A stretch of DNA of 64,000 bases, taken from the NCBI GenBank assembly GCA_018894105.1, contig CM032133.1, positions 19,296,501-19,360,500 of the forward strand. The letters run 5' to 3'. Origin of the DNA: Jacaranda mimosifolia (taxonomy: Eukaryota > Streptophyta > Magnoliopsida > Lamiales > Bignoniaceae). The notes under the pieces are model-generated. The model was given only the letters and a program-made list of their open reading frames with translations. It made no database searches and had not been told where the DNA came from. A program made the translations under genes and the position numbers. This document shows positions 1 through 10,949 of the stretch, in pieces. Numbering within the stretch: position 1 is the stretch's first letter; the number at the start of each line of letters is the position of its first letter.

Positions 1-440
1 CCTGGCTCAGGGTCTTCTAATTTTCCCAAAAAAAATTGCACCCCGTGCGCCCTGGCGCACACACCTTGTGCCAGGGCGAGGTATTCCAGTAGCGCCCGCG
101 CTAGGGCGCGCAATCCTTGCACCCGGGCGCAGGCTGTTCCTGCATCTGTCCAGTGGATTACAGTGTCGCGCGCTCAAGCGCGACGTCCTTGAGCCCGGGC
201 TTACGATTCCAATAATATGTGCACCTGGGCGCGTGCTGCCTTGCGCCCGGGCGCACATCGCCCAATTCCATGCATTGTTCCAGTGAGGCTTGCGCTCGTA
301 GGCGTCTCGCCTTGCGCCCGGGTGTAAGTTGCTGCTACCTAGCTTGGTCTTGTGCGCCCATTTCGACTCCTTGCTTTGTTTTGCTCCATTTTTCCTCTGA
401 TTCTCGTCAATTTGGCCCAAATTTCAAGACAAAATCAACA
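1..440 (-). repeat. 3' LTR of copia element 1 (partial)
   Basis: Aligns with 4780-5216 throughout, including the cttctaattt start region and the caagacaaaatcaaca end. By comparison with the complete 786-bp LTR about 346 bp are missing to the left. It is GC-rich and contains a chain of CpG-rich palindromic blocks of the form GCGCCCGGGCGC, better preserved here than in the other LTR, where many CG pairs have changed to TG or CA. Confidence 0.9.
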
Positions 441-452
441 ATCCTCCACCTT
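441..452 (-). promoter_or_regulatory. polypurine tract of copia element 1
   Basis: On the minus strand the sequence AAGGTGGAGGAT directly abuts the 3' LTR, the position and composition expected of the plus-strand priming polypurine tract. Confidence 0.75.
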
Positions 453-504
453 GACTTGAAATTCACTATCTTTCTTCTTTATCCTTGCCCCAACAAAGGG
501 CCTG

Positions 505-2140
505 TCATCTGAGTCTGCAAACATTAACCAAATCCAAGCAATACTCAAATTTGATTCTTAGAACAACCTTAGTCAACATGTCTACCGGATTATCCTTAGT
601 CCCAACCTTGTCAACCAACATGACTCCTTAAGACACCATATCCCGAACAAAGTGATACCTCACATCTATGTGCTTTGTTCTCTCATGAAATACTTGATTC
701 TTTAGCAAGTATATGGCACTCTAATTGTCACAAAAATACCTTAGTGATCTCAGAGGTCATACCAATATCATCGATCAGCCCCTTTAGCCAAATGCCTTCC
801 TTGACGCCTTCAGCCAAAGCCATGTACTCAGCTTCTATTATGGACAATGCAACTGATGACTGCAAAGTCGCCTTCCAGCTAATCGTACAACTTGATACAT
901 AAAACACATAGCCCATCATGGACCTTCTGTTGTCTAAATCTCCTGCATAATCCGCATCCACATAGCTAATAATTCTTGTAGTAGAATTTGATTAACTATA
1001 CCTCAAACATCTGTCTACAGAGCCTCTTATATACCTCATGATCGATTTCACAGCCTGCCAATGCGTCTTTCCTGGCTTGTGCATATACCTACTCACAACA
1101 CTGACTGCATGTGAAATGTTTGGCCCAATGCACACCATGGCGTGCATTAAGCTACCACTACATTAGCATATGGGCATATTAGATATATGCTCCACCTCAT
1201 CTTCAGTACTCGGTGATAGATCTGATGAGAGCCTGAAATGAGCTAGAAGTGGCGTACTAACTAGCTTAGACTTATCCATCCCAAATCACTCAAGTACTTT
1301 CTCAATGTAATGCTGTTGAGACAAGTGCAACAATCATGCGTGTCTGTCCCAGATGATCTCCATGCCCAATATCTTCTTTGCACCACCCAAATCCTTGATA
1401 TCAAATTCTTCACTTAACTGAGCTTTTAATTAGTTGATCTCAAATATGTTTCTAGTGGCAATCAACATATCATCAACGTACAACAACAAATATATGAGAA
1501 GACTATCACTACAAATTTTATAATACACGCAACAATCAAATTTACTTCTTGTATATCCTATCTTGGTAATAAAAGTATCAAACATTTTATACCACTGCCT
1601 GGGAGACTGTTTCAAGCCATATAATGACCTCTTCAAAAGAGATGCTCGATTTTATTTCCTGAGAACAACAAATCCTTTTGGTTGACTCATGTAGATTTGT
1701 TCCTCCAATTCACCATGCAGAAATGTTGTTTTCATATCCATTTGCTCCATCTTCATATCAAACAAAGCAACCATAACAAGTAAAGCACGAATGGAAGTAT
1801 GTTTTACAACTGGGGAGAACACTTCATGAAAGTCAACTCCCTCTCTCTGAGTAAAACCTTTAGCAACCAATCGCGTCTTGCATTTAGTATCTTCAACTTT
1901 AGGAATCCCATCATTTTTCTTGTAGGTCCATTTGCAACCTACAATCTTATGCCCTTTGAGTACGTCAACCAGCTCCTATGTGTTATTCTTCTGTAGAGAC
2001 TTCATCTCTTCACTCATAGCTACAACCCATTTGTTAGAATCTGGCCTAGAAATTGCCTCTTTGTATGAGACTGGATCATCTCCTACAAACTCCTCAATTG
2101 AACTCAAAGCATAAGATACCAGATCTGAGTAAGCAAACCG
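505..2140 (-). pseudogene. copia element 1 reverse transcriptase and RNase H (broken)
   Basis: Minus-strand translation gives a continuous copia RT-RNase H landscape across several frames. The RT begins with a WVVAMSEEMKSL-type segment near 2030. The KTTFLHGELEEQIYM region is at 1700-1750, SLYGLKQSPRQWYKMF near 1580-1630 and the catalytic YVDDM box at 1466-1480. RNase H follows with the YVDADYAGD motif near 940-960, then SIIEAEYMALAEGVKE and a C-terminal DNPVDMLTK segment, ending at a TGA near 505. In-frame stops occur near 1650, 1430 and 725 and elsewhere, so no functional polyprotein can be made. The catalytic YVDD is intact even though the frame is not. Confidence 0.9.
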
Positions 2141-2155
2141 CTGTGGTGGTTTGAT

Positions 2156-3530
2156 CTACCTCCTCTCCCCATTGCGAGCCAAGCAATAATTTTGTAGTGG
2201 TTCATTTTTCTGTTGTTGATTAGGTGATAATGTGCTCTCACCAACTTCATCTACCACCTTCTGTTTTCCCTTTGAAACTTGTGGAAGATCAATATAAATG
2301 TCCACATTTTCCTTAATGCCCTGTTGACCGCTTTCCTGCTGCTCTACCTTCTTTATCATTGCAAACTCATCAAATGTCACATCCCTACTGATAATCATCT
2401 TGGAGCACTTGTCATCATTACACCACAAACAATAACCTTTGAATCCATCTGCATAGCCAAGAAATATGCACTTCCTCGCCCTTGGCTCAAGCTTCCATCC
2501 TGGAGATGAGCATAGGATGGACACCCAAATACTTTCATATTTGAGTAACCAGCAGAAGACCTGGACCAAACTTCCATTCGTGTCTTGCAGTCCAAGTAGT
2601 TGATGGTGACCTATTCACCAAATAACACGCAGTGTTAATCGCTTTTGCCCAAAAATTCTTGGACAATCCAGCGTTTAAGAGCATGCATCTAGCTATTTCC
2701 AAGATAGTCTTATTCATCCATTCTGCAACTCCATTCTACTGTGGTGTATGTACAACTATGCGATGCCTCACAATTCCTTGTCGCAGAATTCCTGAAATTC
2801 TTTGTTGCAGAACTCCAATCTATTATCAGTCCTCAAGCACTTGATCTCTTTCCCTGTCTGCTTCTCAATTAAGGTCTTCTATTGCTTGAAGTTGACAAAC
2901 ACCTCAACCTTATGCTTCAACATGTACACCCATACTCTCCGTGAGAAATCATCTATGAATGTCAGCATATACCTTGCACCTCCCTTTGAAGGAACCTGAG
3001 AAGGTCCCCAAAGATCTGAGTGAATGTAATCTAAGGTGCCTTTGGTCCTATGAACTGTAGTATCGAATTTCACTTTGTGTTGCTTCCCAGCACACACTAC
3101 TCACAAAAATCCAACTCTCCAGTCTTCTCTCTGCAAAGCAAACCTCGTTTGCTTAGTTCTGACATCCCCTTCTTACTTACGCCCAAGCCGTATATGCCAC
3201 AGTCTCGTAGTATCATTAATTGATAAAGAAACCACTGCAGTACTAGAAACCATGTTTCCATGCAATATGTAAAGGCCGTTCCACTTACCTCCCTTCATGA
3301 TAAGCAATGCGGTTTTGGAAACCCACAAAACTCTATCTTGAGCTCTGTACTCACAACAATTCTTGTCTAGAGTACCCAGCGATATCAGATTTTTCTTTAG
3401 ATTTGGAACATGACGCACATCTGTTAGGGTCTTTACTATCCCATCGTGCATTCTGATACAAACTGAGCCAATTTCTACAACCATGCAAGAAGCATCGTTT
3501 CCTATAAGCACTTTGCCACCATTATATTTC
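2156..3530 (-). pseudogene. copia element 1 GAG-pre-integrase and integrase (broken)
   Basis: The zinc-binding GAG-pre-integrase region (TTRLWHIRLGRK) lies near 3173-3210. The integrase core follows with DYIHSDLWGPS and LTFIDDFSRRVWVYMLK, containing the first catalytic Asp (near 2940-3050). An AEWMNKTILEIARCML segment at 2680-2717 carries the catalytic Glu context, followed by NTACYLVNRSPS. The C-terminal part with the copia KCIFLGYADGFKGYCLW motif is at about 2410-2490. The frame is lost several times between these blocks, so this is a relic. Confidence 0.88.
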
Positions 3531-4403
3531 TAGCATGTGGTAGGAGCAACCACTATCCAAAATTCATTTAGAGCTTCGTAAAGTTTCGGTAACGTTAAGA
3601 ACAAGCCCACCATCAGACTCATCCTCAATAATTCCTGCGACATCAGCCCGTTTCTGATCAGAAGTTTCACATGTATCCTTTGCCTTTCCTCGTTCTAGAC
3701 AATTATGTTTCTAATGCCCCTTTCCACAGCACTTAAAACACTTGTCATCATTTTTAGGCTTAGTTCGGGACTTCGATCGGCCTCTCGGTCTCCCTTTCGC
3801 CACTAATCCTTCCCCACTTTCACCATCGTTGTTGCCCAGGACATATTTTCTCAACTCGTTGGAATTCAATGAGGTTTTCACTTCCTCCATTGAAATTGTA
3901 TCTCTCCCGTACAGCAAAGTAGTAACCAAGTGCTCAAAGGATTTTGGCAGAAAACGCAAGAGAGTTAAGGCTTGATCCTTATCATCAATTTTGACATCTA
4001 TACTAGCAAGATCCAGAATTACCTTATTGAAAAAATCAATATGCTAAGTGAAAGATGTACCTTCCTTCATCCTCAGTGTGTATAATTGTTGTTTCAAATA
4101 CAGTCGATTCGTTAGGGATTTCGCCATATATAGACTCTTCAGCTTCTTCCATAAATCTACTGGCGTACTTTCCATGCCGACCTCTCTCAGTACGTTATCC
4201 GCCAATGATAACACCAGAGTACCGTAAGCCTTTGCCATTAATTCATTCTTCTCCTCATTCTTCAACATTTTCGGCAAGAAATCTCTACCCTTTAACGCTC
4301 CCTGTAAACCTTATTGACACAAAAAGGCGTGAACCTTCATCTTCCATAGCCTAAAGTTATTTTTTCCATCGAAATGCTCTACCTCGTACTTCATGCCTAA
4401 CAT
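3530..4403 (-). pseudogene. copia element 1 gag (UBN2-type) and protease (broken)
   Basis: A likely gag start ATG is at 4403, 13 bp inside the primer-binding site. The product runs through the copia gag helical region (LWKKLKSLYMAKSLTNRLYLKQ; EVKTSLNSNELRK) to a basic linker and a CCHC-type knuckle, CFKCCGKGH (3711-3740). The next residue should continue the knuckle but is a stop. The protease active site reads DSGCS near 3550. At least three stops interrupt the frame. Confidence 0.85.
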
Positions 4404-4415
4404 CTGATCCAACCT

Positions 4416-4427
4416 GCTCTGATACTA
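4416..4427 (-). promoter_or_regulatory. primer-binding site of copia element 1 (initiator tRNA-Met type)
   Basis: Minus-strand TAGTATCAGAGC differs by one base from the standard TGGTATCAGAGC complementary to the 3' end of initiator tRNA-Met, and sits 3 bp inside the 5' LTR. Confidence 0.85.
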
Positions 4428-4430
4428 ATT

Positions 4431-5216
4431 TGTTAAAACCCAGGAGGATCTATTCCAAAAATAATGAAATAACAGTAAAGAAATTCAATGTAAAGTGACA
4501 ACAAGATTTAATGTGCTTCGACGATGTGCCTAATCCACCCAACAAAGAAAAAAAAAAGAATTTTATTAATTTCAAATCAAAGTTCAAGTACAAATTTGAA
4601 TCCTACAAATCTCACAAAAACACCTAACACCCTCGTTCTAAACTATGTCTTGAGAGAATTACTCAAAAGCAGTAAAGAAGCCTTTATGTTATGTTCGTAA
4701 TTCTTTTCTCAAAAGAAAAATTGATATATATACTCGAAAATCAAAGCCCAAGGCCCGTGGGCCTACGCCGCACACTGAGGCACTCATAACTTGCACCCTG
4801 GCGTGCAGGTCTTCTAATTTGCCCAGAAAAAACTGCACACAGCGTGCCCTAGCGCGCACATCTTGCACCAGGGTGCGGTATTCCAATAGCGCCCCCGCCA
4901 GGGCGAGCAATCCTTGCGCCCAAGCGCGGGCTATTCCTGCATATGCCCAGTGAATTACCGTGTCATGCGCCCATGTTCGACATCCTTGCACCCAGTCGCA
5001 CGATTCCAGTAGTATGTGCACCTGGGCATACGTTGCCTTGCGTGCGCCCAGTTCCATGCACTGTTCTAGTGAGGCTTGCGCCTGTGCGCAGCTTGCCTTG
5101 CACCCGAGCACAAGTCGTTGCTACCTAGCTCGGTCTCGTGCGCCCATTTCGACTCTTTGCTCTATTCTTCTTTTGATTCTCGTCAATTTGGCCTAAATTT
5201 CAAGGCAAAATCAACA
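4431..5216 (-). repeat. 5' LTR of copia element 1 (complete, 786 bp)
   Basis: Bounded by TGTTAA and TCAACA in plus orientation. Read on the minus strand, the U3 part (about 4740-5160) is GC-rich with repeated palindromic CpG-containing blocks. It is followed by a TATA box (minus-strand TATATATAT, 4724-4732). The remainder down to 4431 (R-U5) is AT-rich. It pairs with 1-440. Confidence 0.9.
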
Positions 5217-6130
5217 ATTTTTTTTGAAGATTTGATAACTTGTGCACATAATATTAAAATGACCATGAATTTTGAAGAACAAGAAAACTAAAGTGATGTT
5301 GGTGATTATGAAGATGTTGGGGGCAATTAACGTTCATCTTCAAATTATAAGTGGTCCTTGATAAGAGCCTAAACTGTTAATAACGCTCCCAAATGAGGGC
5401 ATAAACTATCTAAAATTCTCAAGTCCCCAAGTCTCCATATCCAATATCCAACTCTCCGATTTTTCAAATTCAAAACTTAAGTCGCAAATTCAAGTCCAAG
5501 AATCAAGTTTTCAAATTTCCAAATTCAAAACACAGGTCTAGAAGTTTCAAAGTTTAAGACTCAGGTCTCCAAATCTCCAAATCTAAGGCTCAAATCTCCA
5601 AGTCTTCAAATTTAAGACTCAAGTTTTCAAGTCTTCAAATTCAATACTCAAGTCTCCAAGTCAAAGCTCAAGTGTCCAAGTCTCTGTATCCAAGGATCAA
5701 ATCTCCAAGTCTTCACATCTAGGGATCAAGTCTCCAAGACTTCAAATCTAAGACTCAAGTCAAGTCTTTAAGTCTTCAAGTTTTCAATTCAAAGCTCAAG
5801 TTTCTAGGTCTCCAAGTTCAAGACTCAAGTTTTCAAGTCTTCAAATTCAAGACTCAAGTCTTCAAGTCTCCAAATTCAAGGTTCACGTCCCAAATCCCAA
5901 TTGTTCATAGATAAGAGTTTAAACTATCAATAATGCTCTTATTTACGAGCGTAAACTATCTAAATTTTTTAAATTAAAACATTCCCATATACTCCTTGAT
6001 AAGAGCTTAAACTATCAATAATGCTCCTAGATACAAATATAAACTATCTAAAATCTTTAAGTGAAAGCCTTCCAATGTACTCCTTGATAAGAGTGTAAAC
6101 TATAAATTGCCAATCAAATTCAAGTGAACT
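5217..6130. repeat. degenerate low-complexity tandem repeats (CAAGTCTCCAAGTCTTCAAA type)
   Basis: Two repeat families are interleaved. From about 5415 to 5900 a unit of roughly 28-35 bp built from AAGTCT(C/T)CAAGTC and CAAATTCAAGACTCAAGT is iterated with many variants. A second unit of about 65 bp opens with CTTGATAAGAG and contains TAAACTATC and AATGCTC. It occurs near 5357, 5906, 5994 and, truncated, 6082. No coding potential is seen. Possibly the non-coding part of an old retroelement. Confidence 0.7.
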
Positions 6131-6570
6131 CCTTAGCATGATTATAAAATGTTTACCTATGTTAAATGTGCTCCTTAACACACAAGCATATACTGCATGT
6201 TAATCTTGGCCTGCATGAGTATAAACTATATACGACGTTCCCTTCAAAAGGATATTTACTTTGAGCTGCATTATAACTTAATCCCTATTTGGTACACAGG
6301 CACATAGGAAGGCTTTATCATAAAAATCTCTACGTATCAAAAATTTGCAATGCCTTCCATATAGAGATGATAATTTTTTATGGCGGTGTGCAGCATGTTT
6401 GTAGGAGGGCATCATAGTTTGAGGAACTCTTTGAGAATGATCTTGTCATGGACGTATGTGAAAAAATGGAGAGAAAAGGATATTTTTTGAAATACTTCAA
6501 GCCTCTCCTCTTTTGTGAATGATCGATAAATTCTTTGTCAATCCTTGAAATGGGGGCATTTGTAAACATA
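6131..6570. other. AT-rich intergenic, nothing recognised
   Basis: No gene, RNA or repeat with clear boundaries is visible. The 63-residue minus-strand frame in this stretch shows no family motif. Confidence 0.5.
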
Positions 6571-6599
6571 TAAATTTTAAGCCAATTAGAAAGGGATAC

Positions 6600-7560
6600 A
6601 TGTAAGATAATATGCTAGTTATTAATTTTAAACTTTCTATCTATATCTTGAGATTTATTAAATTTAATTCCAAAAGATAAATAGTTCATTTTAATTAATA
6701 CTCTATTATTTATTTTATGCTCAAATAAAATATTGATCCAAAAATGAAGTGTCGTGGCCAACTAAATCAAGGTGTGTGGCCTAGCAATTTTGGGCTAACC
6801 AATTTATGACAGTGGCACGTCTATGTACTTAGACCAATCAAATCAAAGATATTCGATATTATCTCTTGATATTTGATATTATCTTAATGAAGAAATAACC
6901 ATCAAAGAAGTTCAAGTCAATTTGGGAGTCTCCCATTAAACATCTATATATATAAAGGGGGAGATCAAAGTTCATTTCACACTATATATAGCAACAACAC
7001 AAGTTATAGAAAGTGAGTGAAACTTTGAAGGAGTTCAACAATTCTCTCACCTAAATTCAAGGAGATCCACGGCGTTCAAAGCGTTATTTGCAGAGTTCAT
7101 TAAAGTTTAGTGTTTGATTCGATATTACAGTGCGAAACCCTCAAATGAGCATTATTTTTCTCAAATCAAATTTAAGGAGATCCACGACAATTAAGACGTT
7201 CACTACAAAGCTTATCAATTTCGGCATTTGATTCGAGATTATGGTACGAAGCCCTCGAATTGACATTGTATTTTCTAAATCAAATTCAAGGAAATCTATG
7301 GTGTTTAAGGCATTCATTGCGAAGCTCATCAAAGGTTCAAAATCATCTTTTGAAGGGAAGAATTAGAGAATTAGAATAGGACTTGTATCCATAATTAATA
7401 AATTTCAATTTTATTTTATTTATACGAATTTTCTTGTCTTGTAATTCTATATTTGCAGACAACAAAATATGCGTTACACGGGGATAATAGTATAAGATAC
7501 ATATTACATGATTTTAGATGGGATATATATATCCATCATTAATTCAGAAGGAGTAATAAT
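6600..7560 (+). repeat. LTR-like segment with 115-bp internal tandem repeat
   Basis: Near 6950 there is a TATATATAAAGGGGG box. It is followed by about 100 bp of leader and then 2.4 copies of a 114-115-bp repeat, starting at GGAGATCCAC 7061, 7176 and 7290. AATAAATTTC-type polyadenylation signals follow near 7400. Promoter, repeats and polyA signal in series resemble an LTR, but no convincing TG...CA boundaries or target duplication could be set, and no internal coding region adjoins it. Confidence 0.4.
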
Positions 7561-7922
7561 TTTTGTGACTGCTTATAGTAAAAAAAAAGTACGAAGTAAG
7601 GATCCGTTTTAGTAAAAATATTGCAACGGTAGCCTGGCGGCCAAGAGTATTTCTTTCACGCAGTATGAATTAAGGTATACCTCGTACTTCAAACGTAGGT
7701 ATTGCTTTATTTTTTTGATTAGACTATGAGCTGATGGATGATCCAACACTAGTGAATTAAGGTATACCGTCAGGTTTCCATGCTGTTAGATGTCTCTTCT
7801 CTTCTCTTCTACTCCTGGGCCTTAACTGATAATCTGATGTATTCACTTGTGCATGCATTTGATAGTAAATAAAAAATTATCAGAATATTTGTGCATAATT
7901 TGATTATTTAGATATTAAAACA

Positions 7923-8669
7923 TGATATAGGGTGGCCCCAAAGGCCCAACGTTTAGACAACGGCCCAGGGCCCACGGGATACGTCGACTCTGTTTGACCA
8001 GGCGGTGGCCCCAAAGGCCCAACGTTCAGACAACGGCCAAGGGCCCATGGGACACGTCGACTCTGTTCGACCAGTCTCCCCCAGGCCCAGGCGGGCGCCT
8101 CAGAGCCCTCGGATAATATCGACCATATTCGACCTCCATCAGGCCGATAGGAAGTCGAATTCTGCACAGTACTCTGACACCGCATTAAATGCGTTGACTG
8201 GCACCACGCCACCGCATTAATGGCGCATGCCATCCACTCACTGTCTGACACGGCAGGCGCCACACCGTATACCGTCCTGTCCTGTAGCATGAAAGGACAT
8301 CTAGCTGGCAAAATTCAAATGGGGGAATGGACTAATTGCCCCTTGGAGGAGGCTGAAGACCCCAAGGGTAAGCCAAGGGCTTACCTGTCATTTCCTACAA
8401 GGGGAAGAATATAAAAACTCCTCTATCTTGTCTCACAAGGTATGCACTGATACACTCTCAAACTACCTTACTCCGTTGCTCAATATTGGGGGACGAATTT
8501 AATACTGACTTGAGCGTCAAAGGGCCTAAGCCGAGGGCCACTCAGCTAGCCTAACGTTTGCTTTGATTGCAAGATTCTCAAACATCATCAACGGAAGATA
8601 TCCACCTTTAGGTTAAGCCCAATATAGATCGAAATCGGAGTACCTGTGTCACGATTCGAACCCTCATCA
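7923..8669 (+). repeat. probable solo LTR (Ty3/gypsy-like) with 73-bp internal duplication
   Basis: A GC-richer block opens TGATATAG and closes CTCATCA, i.e. TG...CA inverted ends. It holds a 73-bp direct duplication beginning at GGTGGCCCC (7931 and 8004), a TATA box (ATATAAAA, 8409-8417) and a downstream ACTGACTTGAGCGTC-type stretch of the kind I associate with gypsy LTRs. No gag or pol lies on either side. The flanking pentamers (AAACA and AATAC) do not match, so solo-LTR status is probable rather than proven. The short ORFs inside are incidental. Confidence 0.55.
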
Positions 8670-8815
8670 AATACGTACGGTAGAAAGCAAATTTGCAAAA
8701 AAAATTTGCATGTGAACATGAAATTTCACATATGTAGTTAGAAGTTTATGCTAACTTAATTTGAAAATTTATTTTGTGAATCTTAATAATAATTTTAATT
8801 CTAAAAGATGGACAT

Positions 8816-9276
8816 CACTACAAGGAAAAATAAATTAGTGATAAAATAATACGTGAAAATGCAAAAATTGTCACTAATTATATATATTAGGTCATAAAAA
8901 GATTTTATCCTTTTCACCCTAAGACTTTTACAAACTAAATAGTGATAAAAATAGTATTTAAGTTGTTACTATCAATAATTAGCAACACACCTATAATGAC
9001 AACTTAATCACAATTTTTATTGTTATGAGGTACTCATCATAATTCATAAGAGTGTCACTAATAGTTGTTAGTAACAACTTTAAATATTAATTTTTGTCAC
9101 TATTGAACCATACGGGTGTCACTAATTGTTAGCGGTGACAATTTTAAACATTAATTTTTGTCACTATTCAGCCATTTTGTAACAAAATAAAAATTATTGT
9201 CACCTACATTTCATTAGGCATAATTTTTATTTTGTCACTTATTATTTTGTCATAAATATTTTATTCGTTTGTTGTG
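8816..9276. mobile_element. short non-autonomous CACTA (En/Spm-like) element
   Basis: The left end CACTACAAGGAAAAAT matches the plant CACTA terminal repeat. The right end (about 9262-9276) is a degenerate inverted copy reading TTCGTTTGTTGTG. Inside are many direct and inverted copies of (G)TCACTAATT and GTGATAAA, as expected of CACTA subterminal repeats. The flanking trinucleotides are CAT and TAT, a near match to a 3-bp target duplication. It is 461 bp long with no ORF, so it would depend on a transposase elsewhere. Confidence 0.6.
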
Positions 9277-9279
9277 TAT

Positions 9280-10640
9280 GATCACTCATTAAACTAAATA
9301 TATGACTTTATATGTTAGTGAGGACAGACAAAAACAATTATATTGTCAAAAATTTTAAGAATATCTTCCATTATTAAATTCTTTTTCCCATAAAATTATT
9401 TATTAAACAAATTAAATTCAATATAATGATTTTGTATTCAAATCCAAAAGAGTCTTACAATATATATCATAGAACTTTTTTCTATTGAATAAAAACATGG
9501 AGAAAAAAAAAATTAAAGTCAAAGTGATGACATTTTTATGAGAAATTTACAAAAAGACTGACAATTATAAATCTAAAGGCCCAGCTGCATAAGTACAAAC
9601 TAGATTTGATGACCATAAAAATGACAAAAAAAATATTAAAATTTTGAACTACCATACCAAACACTCTTAGATATATAGAACAGAGTAAAGACTGCAAGTT
9701 GTTATTTGAATGAAACGAGAGAGAGAGAGATGATGTAAAGCTTTGAAAGTTAATTATATATTTTTCTTTTTTTGTATTTTAAAATTATTTATCTAGTCCT
9801 AATTTCGTCTTTGTATTATTCTAATCTTTACATTTTTAGATAAAGTGAATACGCATCTTTTAAATTTATTTCTCCTTTTTTTTTCCTTCTGAAAAAATGA
9901 TGATGATATTGCAAAAGGTGCAAGTGAGCACCTATCAACTGATAGAGCCATATATAACTAGCTTAAAACTCGCTATGGTACACAATATACCTATTTAAGA
10001 TATGAATTACTAAGTAAAATAAAATTAAATGACTCATTTAACAAAATATAAATTAAAGTGATAAGTGTGAAATCTTGGATCTTGTTTATAGTAAAATAAT
10101 ATAATATAAAGAACATTTAGACAATGAATAGGACTATAAGATATAATAATAATAAATCCTAATTATTTCAATATCTACCATCTTTGTATGGTATTTCGAA
10201 TTGTAAAGAAATAATGATTGATATATATGATGCAAGTATGGTAATACATTAATATATGCAAAATTTTCATATAATATTCCAATATAGTATCATATAAAAG
10301 GTTTTCTAATTTCCACCATTACATTTTAACTTAAAATGTTTACAATTTGTCTTAATTTATGCCATGGGATTCAAAAAATTTTTACCAATCATAATGATGC
10401 AGAAATAATTCAGAAAGACCTAAGTTTGTGTTTGCATTTAAGAATTTAAATTTGGAAATAAAAATTTCAAATGACTCAATGTTGAATGGATTAAAAATTC
10501 TTCATCGTCATGGACAAATTGTTCAAAATGATCAATTAAAGATTTTAAAGTTCATATAACCTTGAATGCTCTGAACTGAAGTACTAAAATACGTTTATTG
10601 CTATAAATTTGTAACCCCTAATCTCAAATCCTTTTAATCA
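9280..10640. other. AT-rich intergenic with possible copia gag relic
   Basis: Mostly simple AT-rich DNA with a short GA run near 9718. Between about 9950 and 10250 the plus strand has a degenerate frame reading LKTRYGTQYTYLRYELLSK. This vaguely recalls the UBN2 gag domain of copia elements but is too eroded for certainty. Confidence 0.3.
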
Positions 10641-10949
10641 AAACACACAAGGCACTTCGACAAATGGAGTCTTTTAATCTTTTATTTCTCTCAAGTGAAG
10701 ATATAGCACAGAATTTGATTCTATATAGCCCGCCAAATCATCGTCTCCTCATCAGCGGAGCCAAGACGGTATTCAAGAATGTTCCTTATGAAACAAGAAG
10801 CATGCAGCTGGTGGGACCAGATGATGCAGACAAGAGATCTCTAAGCAAGGTGTCAGCTGCGACAATTTTCGAGCAAATAAGGTAATTTGCACATATGAAG
10901 ACACAGGTTTCCTTTGTGTTAATATTAAATCATATCCTGCAGTAGAAGA

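Larger units (their letters stand above)
1..5216 (-). mobile_element. Ty1/copia LTR retrotransposon, degenerate, 3' LTR truncated by window edge
   Basis: Read on the minus strand, the order is 5' LTR (4431-5216), tRNA-Met-type primer site (4416-4427), gag with zinc knuckle, aspartic protease, integrase, reverse transcriptase, RNase H, polypurine tract (441-452) and 3' LTR (440 to beyond position 1). Integrase before reverse transcriptase defines the copia superfamily. All reading frames are interrupted by stops, so it is non-autonomous now. The last 8 bp of both LTRs are the same in plus orientation (ending ATCAACA-type), and the complete LTR opens TGTTAA, giving the expected TG...CA inverted termini. 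A target duplication cannot be checked because one end is outside the window. Confidence 0.93.

Noticed and set aside
8005..8414. Three ORFs within the GC-rich LTR-like block
   Set aside because: They lie in a probable solo LTR and show no similarity to a known protein. Openness follows from GC content.
10664..10885. 73-residue plus-strand ORF just downstream of the BES1/BZR1 stop
   Set aside because: It starts with ATG and is not obviously repetitive, but no family motif is recognised, and it overlaps the probable 3' region of the opposite-strand gene. Left unannotated for lack of support.
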